64,000 nt of DNA from NCBI GenBank assembly GCA_017399145.1, contig JAFQEG010000011.1, forward strand, positions 1 to 64,000, read 5' to 3'. Positions 31,262 through 39,093 of this stretch are shown in pieces. The notes under the pieces were generated by a model. That model saw only the letters and a program-made list of their open reading frames with translations, had not been told where the DNA came from and did not search any database. The position numbers were made by a program, and so were the translations under genes. The stretch comes from Clostridia bacterium. Lineage in GTDB: Bacteria > Bacillota > Clostridia > Oscillospirales > CAG-272. How positions within the stretch are numbered: the stretch's first letter is position 1; each line of letters opens with the position of its first letter.

Positions 31262-32764
31262 ATGGAAAAAATAATTATTGATGGCTTTGAATGTACCTAC
31301 ACAGAAAAAACAGTAGAGGGTGTGTCTGTTTTGTCTATTGTTGACCCTGAGGGCACAAGGGAAAGACTTGATATACCAAGAGAAATAAATGGTAGTTTTG
31401 TGGTTGAAATTAAGGCAGGGGCAATTGCCGGCGGGAAGCTAAAGAAAATATTTATACCAAATACCATTGAGGAAATTGAGGACTATGCATTTTCTAAATG
31501 CACAGACGTTGAGGAATACATAGTCGAGGAAAATAGTCAGTATTTTGAATGCCTTGATGGGGATTTGTACGAAAAGGATTTAGTCAAGCTAATAAGGGTG
31601 GCAAGGCACAAGGACACAAAGGAATTTTTTGTGCCTTTCGAGGTAGAGGAAATAGGACCCTGTGCATTTTCTAACACTAGCTACGAGCATATTTTTGCAG
31701 GGGAGAGTGTTAAGAAAATAGGCAAGGGTGCATTTTCCTATTGCGAAAGCCTTTCCACCGTTGAAATATGCGACTTAACCGAGGAAATTGGCGAAAAAGC
31801 CTTTGTAGGGTCAAGAAGGCTAAAGAAAATAGGGGTAGGCAAAAACAACCCTTGCTTTATGGACTCTGACGGTGTTTTATATACAAGGGACCAAAGGCAA
31901 ATTCTTTGCTTTCCTGCGGGCTTAAAGGAAATAAAATTGCCAACAGCTGTTGAGAAGATAGGTGACTACGCATTTTTCTGTGCCCTTGGACTTAAGAAAA
32001 TTTCCTTGCCTAAGAGTGTTAAGCATATAGGAAAAAGTAGCTTTGAGTCCTGCCGAAATCTTTGTGAGATTGAGATAAAGGGAAGAATTGATTACGTAGG
32101 CAAAAGTGCCTTTATTGATTGTAGGAAATTAAAAAAGCTAGAATTTTTAAAGGGCGAAATGGTAATTGAGGAAAAGGCGTTTAAGGATTGCGAGTGCCTT
32201 GAGGAAATTGTCTTGCCCGAGGGCTTGTGCAAAATTAGTGACAGTATGCTTCAGGACTGCCGTGTACTTAATAAGGTTACATTGCCTACAACTCTTGTAG
32301 AAATTGGCGCTTACGCATTAGGTGGTTGTTACAAGCTTGAGTCAATTGACTTGCCTAAGGACTTGATAAAAATTGGCGAGGGTGCCTTTGGCTTTACAGG
32401 ACTTACCGAGGTAACAATTCCTAAGGGAATTAAGGTGATTGAAAAGAGTACCTTTTCTGTATGCCACGCATTAAAGAAGGTTACCTTGCCTAGTGGTATT
32501 GAGAATATTGATGATGCCGGATTTATTTGTAGTGGACTTGAGGAAATCGAATTGCCAGAGGGACTTTTAAGGATTGGTGGGCTTGCATTTTTTGATTGTG
32601 CACAGCTTAAGTCAGTTAAAATACCTAAGGGAGTGGCTGAAATTAAGAATGGCGCATTCCAAGCCTGTAACAAGGACCTAGTAATTTATTGTAACGAAAA
32701 GGAAAAGCCACAAGAGTGGGGACCACAATGGTGTGGTGATTGTAAAATAGTATTTGAGGAGTAG
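31262..32764 (+). CDS. Cytoplasmic BspA-like LRR protein 3
   Basis: 500 residues and the largest of the five. It starts MEKIIIDGFECTYTEKTVEG (lead-in domain), followed by LRR_5 repeats to about 480 in two blocks, separated by an acidic segment (EEYIVEENSQYFECLDGDLY) and a second similar one near 200 (FMDSDGVLYTRDQRQILCFP), both resembling the Asp-rich turns of this repeat class. The C-terminal cap YCNEKEKPQEWGPQW is retained but the final Trp-Gly is lost. No signal peptide. ATG 31262 is favoured because it follows the previous stop with a GGAA ribosome site; an upstream in-frame ATG lies inside that gene. Confidence 0.82.
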   Translation: MEKIIIDGFECTYTEKTVEGVSVLSIVDPEGTRERLDIPREINGSFVVEIKAGAIAGGKLKKIFIPNTIEEIEDYAFSKCTDVEEYIVEENSQYFECLDGDLYEKDLVKLIRVARHKDTKEFFVPFEVEEIGPCAFSNTSYEHIFAGESVKKIGKGAFSYCESLSTVEICDLTEEIGEKAFVGSRRLKKIGVGKNNPCFMDSDGVLYTRDQRQILCFPAGLKEIKLPTAVEKIGDYAFFCALGLKKISLPKSVKHIGKSSFESCRNLCEIEIKGRIDYVGKSAFIDCRKLKKLEFLKGEMVIEEKAFKDCECLEEIVLPEGLCKISDSMLQDCRVLNKVTLPTTLVEIGAYALGGCYKLESIDLPKDLIKIGEGAFGFTGLTEVTIPKGIKVIEKSTFSVCHALKKVTLPSGIENIDDAGFICSGLEEIELPEGLLRIGGLAFFDCAQLKSVKIPKGVAEIKNGAFQACNKDLVIYCNEKEKPQEWGPQWCGDCKIVFEE

Positions 32765-32767
32765 AAA

Positions 32768-33487
32768 ATGGATAACGAAAGACTTGAAAAGATTAGTGAG
32801 AAAATTGATGTGCTTCAAAGGGAATTTGAAGAAAGGCTAGCGGACTTAAGGAATGAGCTTGCATCGGCTCTTAAGGACGAGGAGACAAGGTATCAAGCGC
32901 CTATCGAGGGAACCTCTTGCAAGGGCGAATACGTAATGTCTCTTGAGGACAATATATATGATTTTCGTAAAATATCAAGGGGTGTTGTTATAGCCGGATT
33001 TAATACTAAATTTGAGGGTGGCGACATTGTGATACCTACAAAAATTGGTGAATATCCAGTAGTTGAGGTACAGGAAGACGCCTTTAAGGGTTGTGACAAT
33101 ATAACTGGTGTTAAAATTGCAAATGGTATAACTGTTATAAGAGAAAAATCCTTTGCCTATAGTAACTACATAAAGACCTTGGAAATTCCAGAAACAGTAA
33201 CAGTAATTGAGGATAATGCCTTTGCCGGCTGTAATAGCCTTATAGAGGTTACCTTGCCAGGTAGCATTAAGTCCATTGGAGAAAAGGCATTTTATCACTG
33301 TGAAAGCCTAGCAAGTGTTTATATTCCAAAAAGCGTTGAGAGTATTGGAAAAAATGCGTTCTATATGGATAATGAGCTTAAGGTGTATTGTGAAGCTGAA
33401 AGCAAGCCAGAGGGCTGGGACGAAAATTGGCTCGGCACAGGACTAACTCCAGAAAAGAAGCGCAAAAAAGCAGTTTGGGGAATGTAA
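32768..33487 (+). CDS. Cytoplasmic BspA-like LRR protein 4 with coiled coil
   Basis: 239 residues. The N-terminal coiled coil (NERLEKISEKIDVLQREFEE) is followed by the lead-in domain (DFRKISRGVVIAGFNTKF, VIPTKIGEYPVVEV), about four LRR_5 repeats (IKTLEIPETVTVIEDNAFAG) and the cap YCEAESKPEGWDENW .. AVWGM. The ribosome site GAGGAG overlaps the end of gene 3, 3 bp away, indicating an operon. Domain order matches proteins 1 and 5. Confidence 0.83.
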   Translation: MDNERLEKISEKIDVLQREFEERLADLRNELASALKDEETRYQAPIEGTSCKGEYVMSLEDNIYDFRKISRGVVIAGFNTKFEGGDIVIPTKIGEYPVVEVQEDAFKGCDNITGVKIANGITVIREKSFAYSNYIKTLEIPETVTVIEDNAFAGCNSLIEVTLPGSIKSIGEKAFYHCESLASVYIPKSVESIGKNAFYMDNELKVYCEAESKPEGWDENWLGTGLTPEKKRKKAVWGM

Positions 33488-33500
33488 GGGGGAGATTAAA

Positions 33501-34079
33501 ATGACATACGATACTAAGGATAGCGAAGGACTATCAACAAAACAAAACGAGGGTGTGGCTGACATAATTAAAAAAATTGACAAGCTAGAGGGAGAGCTAA
33601 TTGCCATTATTAAAGAAAAAACTGCAACCTTAAAAAAGCAGATTGTGGAAGGTGGCATATCCGTGGCAACAGTTACACTTGATGAGGAAGAGAATATTTT
33701 TGATATTCTTGAGGTGTCAAAGGGTGTTGTTATCTTAGGATTAATTGATAAGCAAAAGGGAATCAAAAGCCTTGTGATTCCAGAAAAAATAAGAAATAAA
33801 AAGGTGATTAGAATAGAAGACAATGCTTTTGCAGGCAATAGAAGCATAGAAAGAGTTGAATTGCCAGCTTGTCTTGAAGCAATAGGTGAAAAGTCATTTT
33901 ATGGCTGTGCACAGTTAAAGCACGTGTTAATACCTAAGAGTGTTTTGCAAATAGGTTGGGCAGCCTTTACCTCGATTTCTAGTGATGCGAGAATTTATTG
34001 CGAGACAGAAAAAAGACCACAGGGTTGGAAAAGTGATTGGTATGATTGGGCAAGCGAAAGAGTTCGTTGGGGAATGTAA
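33501..34079 (+). CDS. Cytoplasmic BspA-like LRR protein 5 with coiled coil
   Basis: 192 residues, the shortest member. It has an N-terminal coiled coil (IIKKIDKLEGELIAIIKEK), the same lead-in domain (ILEVSKGVVILGLIDKQKG), only two or three LRR_5 repeats, and the cap YCETEKRPQGWKSDW .. RWGM. AGGGGGAG ribosome site. Together, the five paralogues share ends but vary in repeat number from about 2 to 18, which looks like expansion and contraction of one scaffold. Confidence 0.82.
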   Translation: MTYDTKDSEGLSTKQNEGVADIIKKIDKLEGELIAIIKEKTATLKKQIVEGGISVATVTLDEEENIFDILEVSKGVVILGLIDKQKGIKSLVIPEKIRNKKVIRIEDNAFAGNRSIERVELPACLEAIGEKSFYGCAQLKHVLIPKSVLQIGWAAFTSISSDARIYCETEKRPQGWKSDWYDWASERVRWGM

Positions 34080-34081
34080 TA

Positions 34082-34111
34082 AAAAAAGAAGGCGATTTGC
34101 CTTCTTTTTTT
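34082..34111. terminator. Bidirectional terminator between the LRR operon and dus
   Basis: Stem AAAAAAGAAGGC / GCCTTCTTTTTT around ATTT; symmetric A and T tracts serve both convergent genes. Confidence 0.85.
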
Positions 34112-35102
34112 ATTGGTTATTTAAAAATTCTGTAAGGATTCGGTTTATTTCCTCAAGGGTGGTGGCAGAATTGATTTGTGCACGGGCACTTGCGGAGCCG
34201 ACAGCACCCTTTAGGTACCAAGCGATTTGCTTACGAGCTTCGCATATTGCAATTCTTTCACCCTTTTCCTCAACCATTAAGGAAACCTGTGCAAGGGCAA
34301 CCTTAACTCTTTGTTGAATTGTTGGGGGAGTGTAGCTTTTTCCACTTAAGAGACACTTTATTTCCTCAAAAATAAAGGGGTTACCCATAGCGCCACGACC
34401 TACCATTACACTATCTGCCCCCGTTTGGTTTATCATATCTATTGCGTCCTTGCCACAAAAGATATCGCCATTTCCAATAACGGGGATTGAAACTGCGTCC
34501 TTAACTGCCTTTATGTAGGACCAATCTGCGCTTGGCTCGTACATTTGCGCTTTTGTCCTTCCGTGGACTGCAATTGCAGAGGCACCACAGCCCTCGGCTA
34601 TTTTGGCAATTTCAACACAGTTGATTTTATCCTTGTCCCAGCCTGCACGGATTTTTACTGTAACAGGCAAGGCAGAGCTTTTAACACAGGCGGTTATTAT
34701 TTCCTTAACTAGCTGTGGGTTATTCATTAAGGCACTTCCGTCGCCGGCAGAAACGATTTTCTTCACGGGACAGCCCATATTTATATCAATATAAGAGGGA
34801 AGTGGCTCTAAAAAGCCACGAGGAGTGTCGATATTTTCCGGATTGTAAAGACCTCTTGACAAAAGGTAGGCGCTTTGCGCCATAGAGCTTGGCTCGTGAC
34901 CAAAGATTTGTATGCCATAGGGCACGTCGTCCTCTTTTGTGTATATAAGAGTTGCAGTTTTCTTGTCGTTAAACTCCATAGCACGGGCACTTACCATTTC
35001 CGAAACCGTAAGGTCGGCACCATAGTGCCTTGCTATTTTCCTAAAGGGGTAATCCGTAACTCCTGCCATAGGAGCCAAAATTATTTTGTTTTTAAAGTCC
35101 AT
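34110..35102 (-). CDS. dusB: tRNA-dihydrouridine synthase (DusB-like)
   Basis: 330 residues with the Dus TIM-barrel signature: KIILAPMAGVTDYPFRKIA (FMN-binding), IDINMGCPVKKIVSAGDGSAL with the catalytic Cys of the MGCP motif, VKIRAGWD, AIAVHGRTKAQ, VIGNGDIFCGKD and VGRGAMGNPF. The enzyme reduces specific uridines in the tRNA D-loop using FMN and NADPH in the cytoplasm. AAGGAG lies just upstream of the start. It is divergent from the Fic gene. The DusB subgroup is chosen from general similarity of Firmicute Dus proteins and is less sure than the family. Confidence 0.92.
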   Translation of the reverse strand: MDFKNKIILAPMAGVTDYPFRKIARHYGADLTVSEMVSARAMEFNDKKTATLIYTKEDDVPYGIQIFGHEPSSMAQSAYLLSRGLYNPENIDTPRGFLEPLPSYIDINMGCPVKKIVSAGDGSALMNNPQLVKEIITACVKSSALPVTVKIRAGWDKDKINCVEIAKIAEGCGASAIAVHGRTKAQMYEPSADWSYIKAVKDAVSIPVIGNGDIFCGKDAIDMINQTGADSVMVGRGAMGNPFIFEEIKCLLSGKSYTPPTIQQRVKVALAQVSLMVEEKGERIAICEARKQIAWYLKGAVGSASARAQINSATTLEEINRILTEFLNNQ

Positions 35103-35120
35103 TTTTGACTCCTTTCGGTG

Positions 35121-35149
35121 TTGATTTTTTCACTGTAATGTGGTACAAT
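35121..35149 (+). promoter_or_regulatory. Promoter of the Fic gene
   Basis: TTGATT (35121-35126), 17-bp spacer ending in TGG, TACAAT (35144-35149): extended -10, 33 bp before the start codon. Confidence 0.55.
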
Positions 35150-35181
35150 ATTAGTAGCAAATATAGAAAGGGGAAAGTGCT

Positions 35182-35784
35182 ATGTTAGAAAACAAGCTCG
35201 GAATAACAAGCTCGGCTGAATTAGCTATTGAAGAAGAGAAAATAAGCAAAAGAAAAGCTAAGCTTATGTTTGAAAATGGATACCTAGACAGCCTTGAGGC
35301 AGGTACCTTTTCCTCTCTTGCAAAAATCCACAAATATCTTTTTGAGGACGTTTATGAATTTGCAGGGAAAATTCGTACAGTAAACATAGCTAAGGGTAAC
35401 TTTAGATTTGCCCCCCTTATGTATTTACAGGTGTCGCTTGATAATATCGATAAGATGCCACAGGACAGCTTCGAGCAAATAGTTGAAAAATATGTGGAAA
35501 TGAATATTGCCCATCCATTCCGTGAGGGGAATGGCAGAAGCACAAGAATTTGGCTTGATTTGATGCTTAAAAAATCAATTGGAAAGGTTGTAGATTGGAG
35601 CAAAATTGACAAAGAGGATTATCTTTTGGCAATGGAGCGCAGTCCCATTCGAGATATTGAAATTAAGCACGTTTTGAAAAATGCCCTCGTTGATGACACG
35701 GGCAACAGAGATGTGTATATGAAGGGTATTGATACAAGCTATTATTATGAGGGCTATACCTCATATAAAACCGAAGACGTATAA
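35182..35784 (+). CDS. Fic-domain AMPylase, class III (self-inhibited)
   Basis: 200 residues. The Fic motif HPFREGNGRSTR is intact near residue 113: His is the catalytic base, with the Glu-Gly-Asn-Gly-Arg anion-binding turn. The flap region (GKIRTVNIAKGNFRFA) lies upstream. Close to the C-terminus SYYYEGY matches the inhibitory motif (S/T)xxxE(G/N), whose Glu blocks productive ATP binding, so this is a one-protein self-inhibited class III Fic like that of Neisseria meningitidis, which modifies DNA gyrase/topoisomerase. No separate antitoxin gene is present, consistent with this. Targets here are unproven. Confidence 0.92.
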   Translation: MLENKLGITSSAELAIEEEKISKRKAKLMFENGYLDSLEAGTFSSLAKIHKYLFEDVYEFAGKIRTVNIAKGNFRFAPLMYLQVSLDNIDKMPQDSFEQIVEKYVEMNIAHPFREGNGRSTRIWLDLMLKKSIGKVVDWSKIDKEDYLLAMERSPIRDIEIKHVLKNALVDDTGNRDVYMKGIDTSYYYEGYTSYKTEDV

Positions 35785-35988
35785 AGCGGTTAGTTTTGCT
35801 TTTATACCGATTTGTATTCATCGTAAAATAAAGCCTTCCCCTTGAGGGCACCCTTTAGGGCGTGCCTTGTGCAGAAAGGGGGACCACTTCAACTTAACAA
35901 TAAACAATAGCAAGCCTTGTAAAGTGGTGGATGAGGTGTAGTATAAAGCAGTTAGTTTTGCTTTTGTACCGATTTGTATTCGTCGTAA
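35781..35988. repeat. 46-bp direct repeats flanking a 116-bp insertion
   Basis: 35781-35826 and 35943-35988 are 46-bp direct repeats differing at three positions; the right copy encodes the last residues of the small Cys protein gene (YDEYKSVQKQN). Between them lies a GC-richer segment with CCTTCCCCTTGAGGGCACC and a TAAAGTGGTGGATGAGG end, resembling short intergenic repeats of gut Clostridia. Likely an insertion or a tandem duplication carrying a small element. Confidence 0.6.
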
Positions 35989-36128
35989 TATTTGTAGTAC
36001 GGGCAGGTTTGGTTTTTGTTTGTTATGTAGTGAAGATATTCGTCCTCGTCTAGGTTTATTTTGCAGTAGTATTCTTCAAATTCCTCGTCGTAGTCGTAAT
36101 ATTCACAGGATTCACAGATGTTTGGCAT
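35952..36128 (-). CDS. Small Cys-containing acidic protein (DUF6472-like)
   Basis: 58 residues: MPNICESCEYYDYDEEFEEY begins with a CxxC pair; two more Cys (YYCKINLD, NQTCPYYKY) complete a likely four-Cys metal site, and the rest is rich in Tyr, Asp and Glu. It matches my recollection of the DUF6472 family widespread in Clostridia, of unknown role. ATG 36128 is chosen because AAAGGATAT lies upstream; an in-frame ATG nine codons earlier falls within the terminator of cysS. Its 3' end is duplicated by the adjacent repeat. Confidence 0.75.
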   Translation of the reverse strand: MPNICESCEYYDYDEEFEEYYCKINLDEDEYLHYITNKNQTCPYYKYYDEYKSVQKQN

Positions 36129-36142
36129 TTTATATCCTTTCA

Positions 36143-36169
36143 AAAAGAGGTGCAAGCACCTCTTTTTTT
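36143..36169 (-). terminator. Terminator after cysS
   Basis: Stem AAAAGAGGTGC / GCACCTCTTTT, T-rich on the minus strand side, touching the cysS stop codon. Confidence 0.75.
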
Positions 36170-37607
36170 ATTGATTTACTGTATAGGTTGTGCCCTCACG
36201 GGTGTCCTTAATGGTAACGCCCATTTCGGTTAGCTGAGCTCTTATTTCGTCGGCACGGGCAAAGTTTTTCTCCTTCTTTGCGTTTGCTCTTTCCTCGATA
36301 AGTGCTTCAATTTTTGATTTTAACTCAGGGTCAATATCAGCCTGTGGGTTTTCTGCTTCCTTTGGGGCTTGTTGCGAAAATGCCTTTGCACCCTCAACAA
36401 GATTTAATGAAAGCACGTAGTCGATTTGATTAATTGCCTCAAGCTTAGATTTGTCGCTTACCTTAGCCTTTAGTATGTTATAAATGGTAGTTATACCTAG
36501 GGCAGTATTAAGGTCGGAGCCTACAACCTGGATAAATTGCTTTTTGGATTCCTCAACGAAGGCTGTATCAATCTCGCCCTCGTCCTTCAAGGATGCGATT
36601 CTGCGAAGTAGCTTTTCATAGGTTGCTTGAGCTTGGTCAAGGGCAGGGTATGAAAATACAAGTGGCTTTCTATAATGGGATTGCAAGCAGAAAAATCTGT
36701 ATGCAATTGGGTTATAGCCCTTAGACTCAATCAAGGAAACGGTCAAGAAGTCGCCCTTTGACTTACTCATTTTACCTGTTTCGTCGTTTAGGTGATGTAC
36801 GTGGAACCAGTAGTTACACCATTTTTCGCCTGTGTAAGCCTCGCTTTGCGCGATTTCGTTTGTATGGTGTGGGAAAATGTTATCAACACCACCGCAGTGA
36901 ATATCAAGCTTTGTGCCTAGGTGCTTCATACAAATAGCAGAGCACTCAATATGCCAACCAGGGTAGCCAACTCCCCATGGGCTATTCCATTTTAACTCTT
37001 GGTCGTCGAACTTTGATTTTGTAAACCAAAGAACAAAGTCACTCTTATTCTTTTTGCTTGTGTCCTCGGTAACGTCATCACGGACACCAACCATTAGCTC
37101 CTCTGGATTGTGGCCTGTTAGTGCGTAATAGTTTTCAACACGTGAGGTGTCAAAATAAACGTTGCCGTCGGCAATATAAGCATAGTCCTTGTCAAGTAAG
37201 CCCTGCACCATTTCGATAAAGCTATCAATACAATGGGTAGCAGGCTCAACAATGTCGGGGTACTTTATGTTTAGCTTTCTGCAATCGCTAAAGAATGCGT
37301 CCTTATAAAACTCGGCAATTTCCAAAACTGTCTTTTTCTCACGCTTTGCGCCCTTAAGCATTTTGTCCTCGCCAGTGTCGCCATCACTTGATAGGTGACC
37401 TACGTCGGTAATATTCATTACACGGGTAACGTCGTAGCCATAGAAGCGAAGAAATTTTTCAAGCACGTCCTCCATAATGTATGAGCGAAGGTTGCCTATG
37501 TGGGCAAAGTGGTAAACGGTAGGACCACAGGTGTACATTTTTACCTTGCCTTCTTCGTTTGGTACAAATTCGTCAACCTTTTTTGTAAGTGTGTTATATA
37601 TTTTCAT
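36168..37607 (-). CDS. cysS: Cysteinyl-tRNA synthetase
   Basis: 479 residues with class I synthetase motifs: MYTCGPTVYHFAHIGNLRSY (HIGN form of HIGH; the Cys is a zinc ligand), ECSAICMKHLG with further zinc ligands, and the KMSKSKGD loop near 268. The C-terminal region contains the anticodon-binding helices (EALIEERANAKKEKNFARAD). It charges tRNA-Cys in the cytoplasm. The start overlaps the end of the CPBP protease gene by 14 bp, so they are probably co-transcribed. Essential housekeeping gene; high confidence. Confidence 0.97.
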   Translation of the reverse strand: MKIYNTLTKKVDEFVPNEEGKVKMYTCGPTVYHFAHIGNLRSYIMEDVLEKFLRFYGYDVTRVMNITDVGHLSSDGDTGEDKMLKGAKREKKTVLEIAEFYKDAFFSDCRKLNIKYPDIVEPATHCIDSFIEMVQGLLDKDYAYIADGNVYFDTSRVENYYALTGHNPEELMVGVRDDVTEDTSKKNKSDFVLWFTKSKFDDQELKWNSPWGVGYPGWHIECSAICMKHLGTKLDIHCGGVDNIFPHHTNEIAQSEAYTGEKWCNYWFHVHHLNDETGKMSKSKGDFLTVSLIESKGYNPIAYRFFCLQSHYRKPLVFSYPALDQAQATYEKLLRRIASLKDEGEIDTAFVEESKKQFIQVVGSDLNTALGITTIYNILKAKVSDKSKLEAINQIDYVLSLNLVEGAKAFSQQAPKEAENPQADIDPELKSKIEALIEERANAKKEKNFARADEIRAQLTEMGVTIKDTREGTTYTVNQ

Positions 37608-38406
37608 GATTAAAACCTCTGTAATTGATAAAGATAAATATTAACTCGCCAACTGTGATTACAGCCGAGAGAATAAAAACGTAAAGTGGAATACTAACTC
37701 CTGCCACAAGAAGTGACATTAAATTAAAGGCTAGGTGGAATAGCATGCTTGCAAGAAGGGACCCGGTCCTGAAGTAAATTATACACATTACGGCGCCACA
37801 AATTGTTGCATAGATAAGGCCTATCATTCCGTTGTGCATTAAGCCAAATACTAGGCTACTAAGGATAACTGCCAGCCACGAGGGCATTATCTCTCGCAAT
37901 TTCTTTGCAATAAGACCTCTAAAAAGAATTTCCTCGCAAATAGGGGCAACTATACAAACGGCTATTGTCTCAATTGCCCTGTTGCCAATACCAAAGGTGG
38001 AATTTTCCTCAAAGGAGGTAAACCAAGAGCTTGGTGCAAAAAGCTGAAGTAGCATTAAAACAAGATTGATAACAAACATAAAGCTTGCACCGAAAAGTAG
38101 CATATTATAGCAAAGGGACACACGACAAGGACCTAATTTAACTCGGTCTAGCATGGACACTCCCTTGTGTCTGTACAAAAGACCCATAACCACAACAAAG
38201 ATAGCGCCACTTAAGCCACTAACTGCCGTTGCGTAGGGCATAAATAAATCTAAAATCTTTTCCGTTGAAAAGCCGGGGTTAGCAATCGAAAGAGAGGAAA
38301 CAACAAACGAGGTAACAATAGTAGTTATTCCGTACCAAATACCGAAATAAACAACGCACTTCAATATTCCTAGCAAAAAGCTACGAATTGTTACATTTTT
38401 CTTCAT
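37594..38406 (-). CDS. CPBP-family intramembrane glutamic protease
   Basis: 270 residues with about seven to eight membrane helices. The ABI/CAAX motifs are present: EEILFRGLIAKKLR (the EExxxR motif) near 156-170, FGLMHNG near 188-195, and FHLAFNLM near 227. These residues form the active site of Rce1-like proteases. Bacterial members act in bacteriocin immunity, signal processing or membrane-protein turnover; which one applies here is unknown. GGAGG lies seven bases before the start. The promoter is at 38468-38440, and the gene is co-transcribed with cysS. Confidence 0.9.
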   Translation of the reverse strand: MKKNVTIRSFLLGILKCVVYFGIWYGITTIVTSFVVSSLSIANPGFSTEKILDLFMPYATAVSGLSGAIFVVVMGLLYRHKGVSMLDRVKLGPCRVSLCYNMLLFGASFMFVINLVLMLLQLFAPSSWFTSFEENSTFGIGNRAIETIAVCIVAPICEEILFRGLIAKKLREIMPSWLAVILSSLVFGLMHNGMIGLIYATICGAVMCIIYFRTGSLLASMLFHLAFNLMSLLVAGVSIPLYVFILSAVITVGELIFIFINYRGFNHENI

Positions 38407-38439
38407 ATTTTCCTCCTTCTTGATATCTTAATTAAATAT

Positions 38440-38468
38440 ATTATAAATACTCTAATAAAAAAAGTCAA
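38440..38468 (-). promoter_or_regulatory. Promoter of the CPBP-cysS operon
   Basis: Minus strand TTGACT (38468-38463), 17-bp spacer, perfect TATAAT (38445-38440), 34 bp before the start codon. Back-to-back with the rimP promoter. Confidence 0.7.
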
Positions 38469-38486
38469 TAAATTTATAAAAAAATA

Positions 38487-38515
38487 TTGCAATTTGGAAA
38501 AATGCGTGTTATAAT
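38487..38515 (+). promoter_or_regulatory. Promoter of the rimP-nusA-infB operon
   Basis: TTGCAA (38487-38492), 17-bp spacer ending in TGT, perfect TATAAT (38510-38515): extended -10. The predicted start point near 38522 excludes any translation start before that position. Confidence 0.7.
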
Positions 38516-38532
38516 ACAGGTGCATACAAGGG

Positions 38533-38562
38533 CGAGAGAGTGGTTTTCACTCTCTCTTTTAT
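38533..38562 (+). promoter_or_regulatory. Terminator-like hairpin in the rimP leader
   Basis: GAGAGAGTG / CACTCTCTC around GTTTT, followed by TTTT, lying about 12 nt after the predicted transcription start. An intrinsic-terminator-like hairpin in front of rimP-nusA is known in other bacteria and would permit NusA-responsive attenuation; that role here is inferred. Confidence 0.55.
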
Positions 38563-38594
38563 ATGTCAAAAGCGATATAAAAGGAGTGATTTAC

Positions 38595-39056
38595 ATTAAG
38601 TCGGCTAAAAACATTGTAGGCATTGTTTATCCTATTGTTGAGGAGGTTGCATCCTCCCTTGGCTACTCCGTCTGGGACGTGGAATACGTAAAAGAGGGCA
38701 CTGAGTGGTTTTTAAGGATTACAATTGATTCAGATGAGGGCATTGGCATTGAGGATTGCGAGAAAATGTCACGTGCAATTGACCCTGTCCTTGACGAAAA
38801 GGACCCTATCGAGGGTTTTTATAGGCTTGAGGTTTCCTCACCCGGACTTGAGAGGGACATAAGGACTGATAAGCATCTTGAGTGGAGTGTTGGTCAGGTT
38901 ATTGAGGTTAAGCTTTATGCACCTATTGATGGCTGTAAGCTTGCAAGAGGCACTCTTTATAGCTTTGACTCGGAAAAAATCGTCCTAAAGGACGAGAGTG
39001 AAATAGTTATTCCAAGAAAAAATATTGGAAAAATGAATATCTATTTCGAATTTTAA
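38595..39056 (+). CDS. rimP: Ribosome maturation factor RimP, probable ATT start
   Basis: About 153 residues beginning (M)KSAKNIVGIVYPIVEEVASS, the normal RimP N-terminus, then WDVEYVKEGTEWFLRITIDS, SRAIDPVLDEKDP and YRLEVSSPGLERDIRT, all hallmark segments of this 30S assembly factor. Downstream of the promoter the only in-frame start candidates are GTG 38586, which lies inside the AAAGGAG ribosome site itself, and ATT 38595, eight bases after AAGGAG. ATT gives the proper N-terminus and spacing. First gene of the nusA-infB operon, 37 bp before nusA. Confidence 0.88.
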   Translation: MKSAKNIVGIVYPIVEEVASSLGYSVWDVEYVKEGTEWFLRITIDSDEGIGIEDCEKMSRAIDPVLDEKDPIEGFYRLEVSSPGLERDIRTDKHLEWSVGQVIEVKLYAPIDGCKLARGTLYSFDSEKIVLKDESEIVIPRKNIGKMNIYFEF

Positions 39057-39093
39057 ATTGTTTATTAAATAAGAAGATAAAAAGGAGACTAAA

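Noticed and set aside
38487-38594. RimP starting at TTG 38487 or ATG 38502
   Set aside because: These positions overlap the promoter -35/-10 elements and precede the predicted transcription start; the extra residues do not belong to the RimP family.
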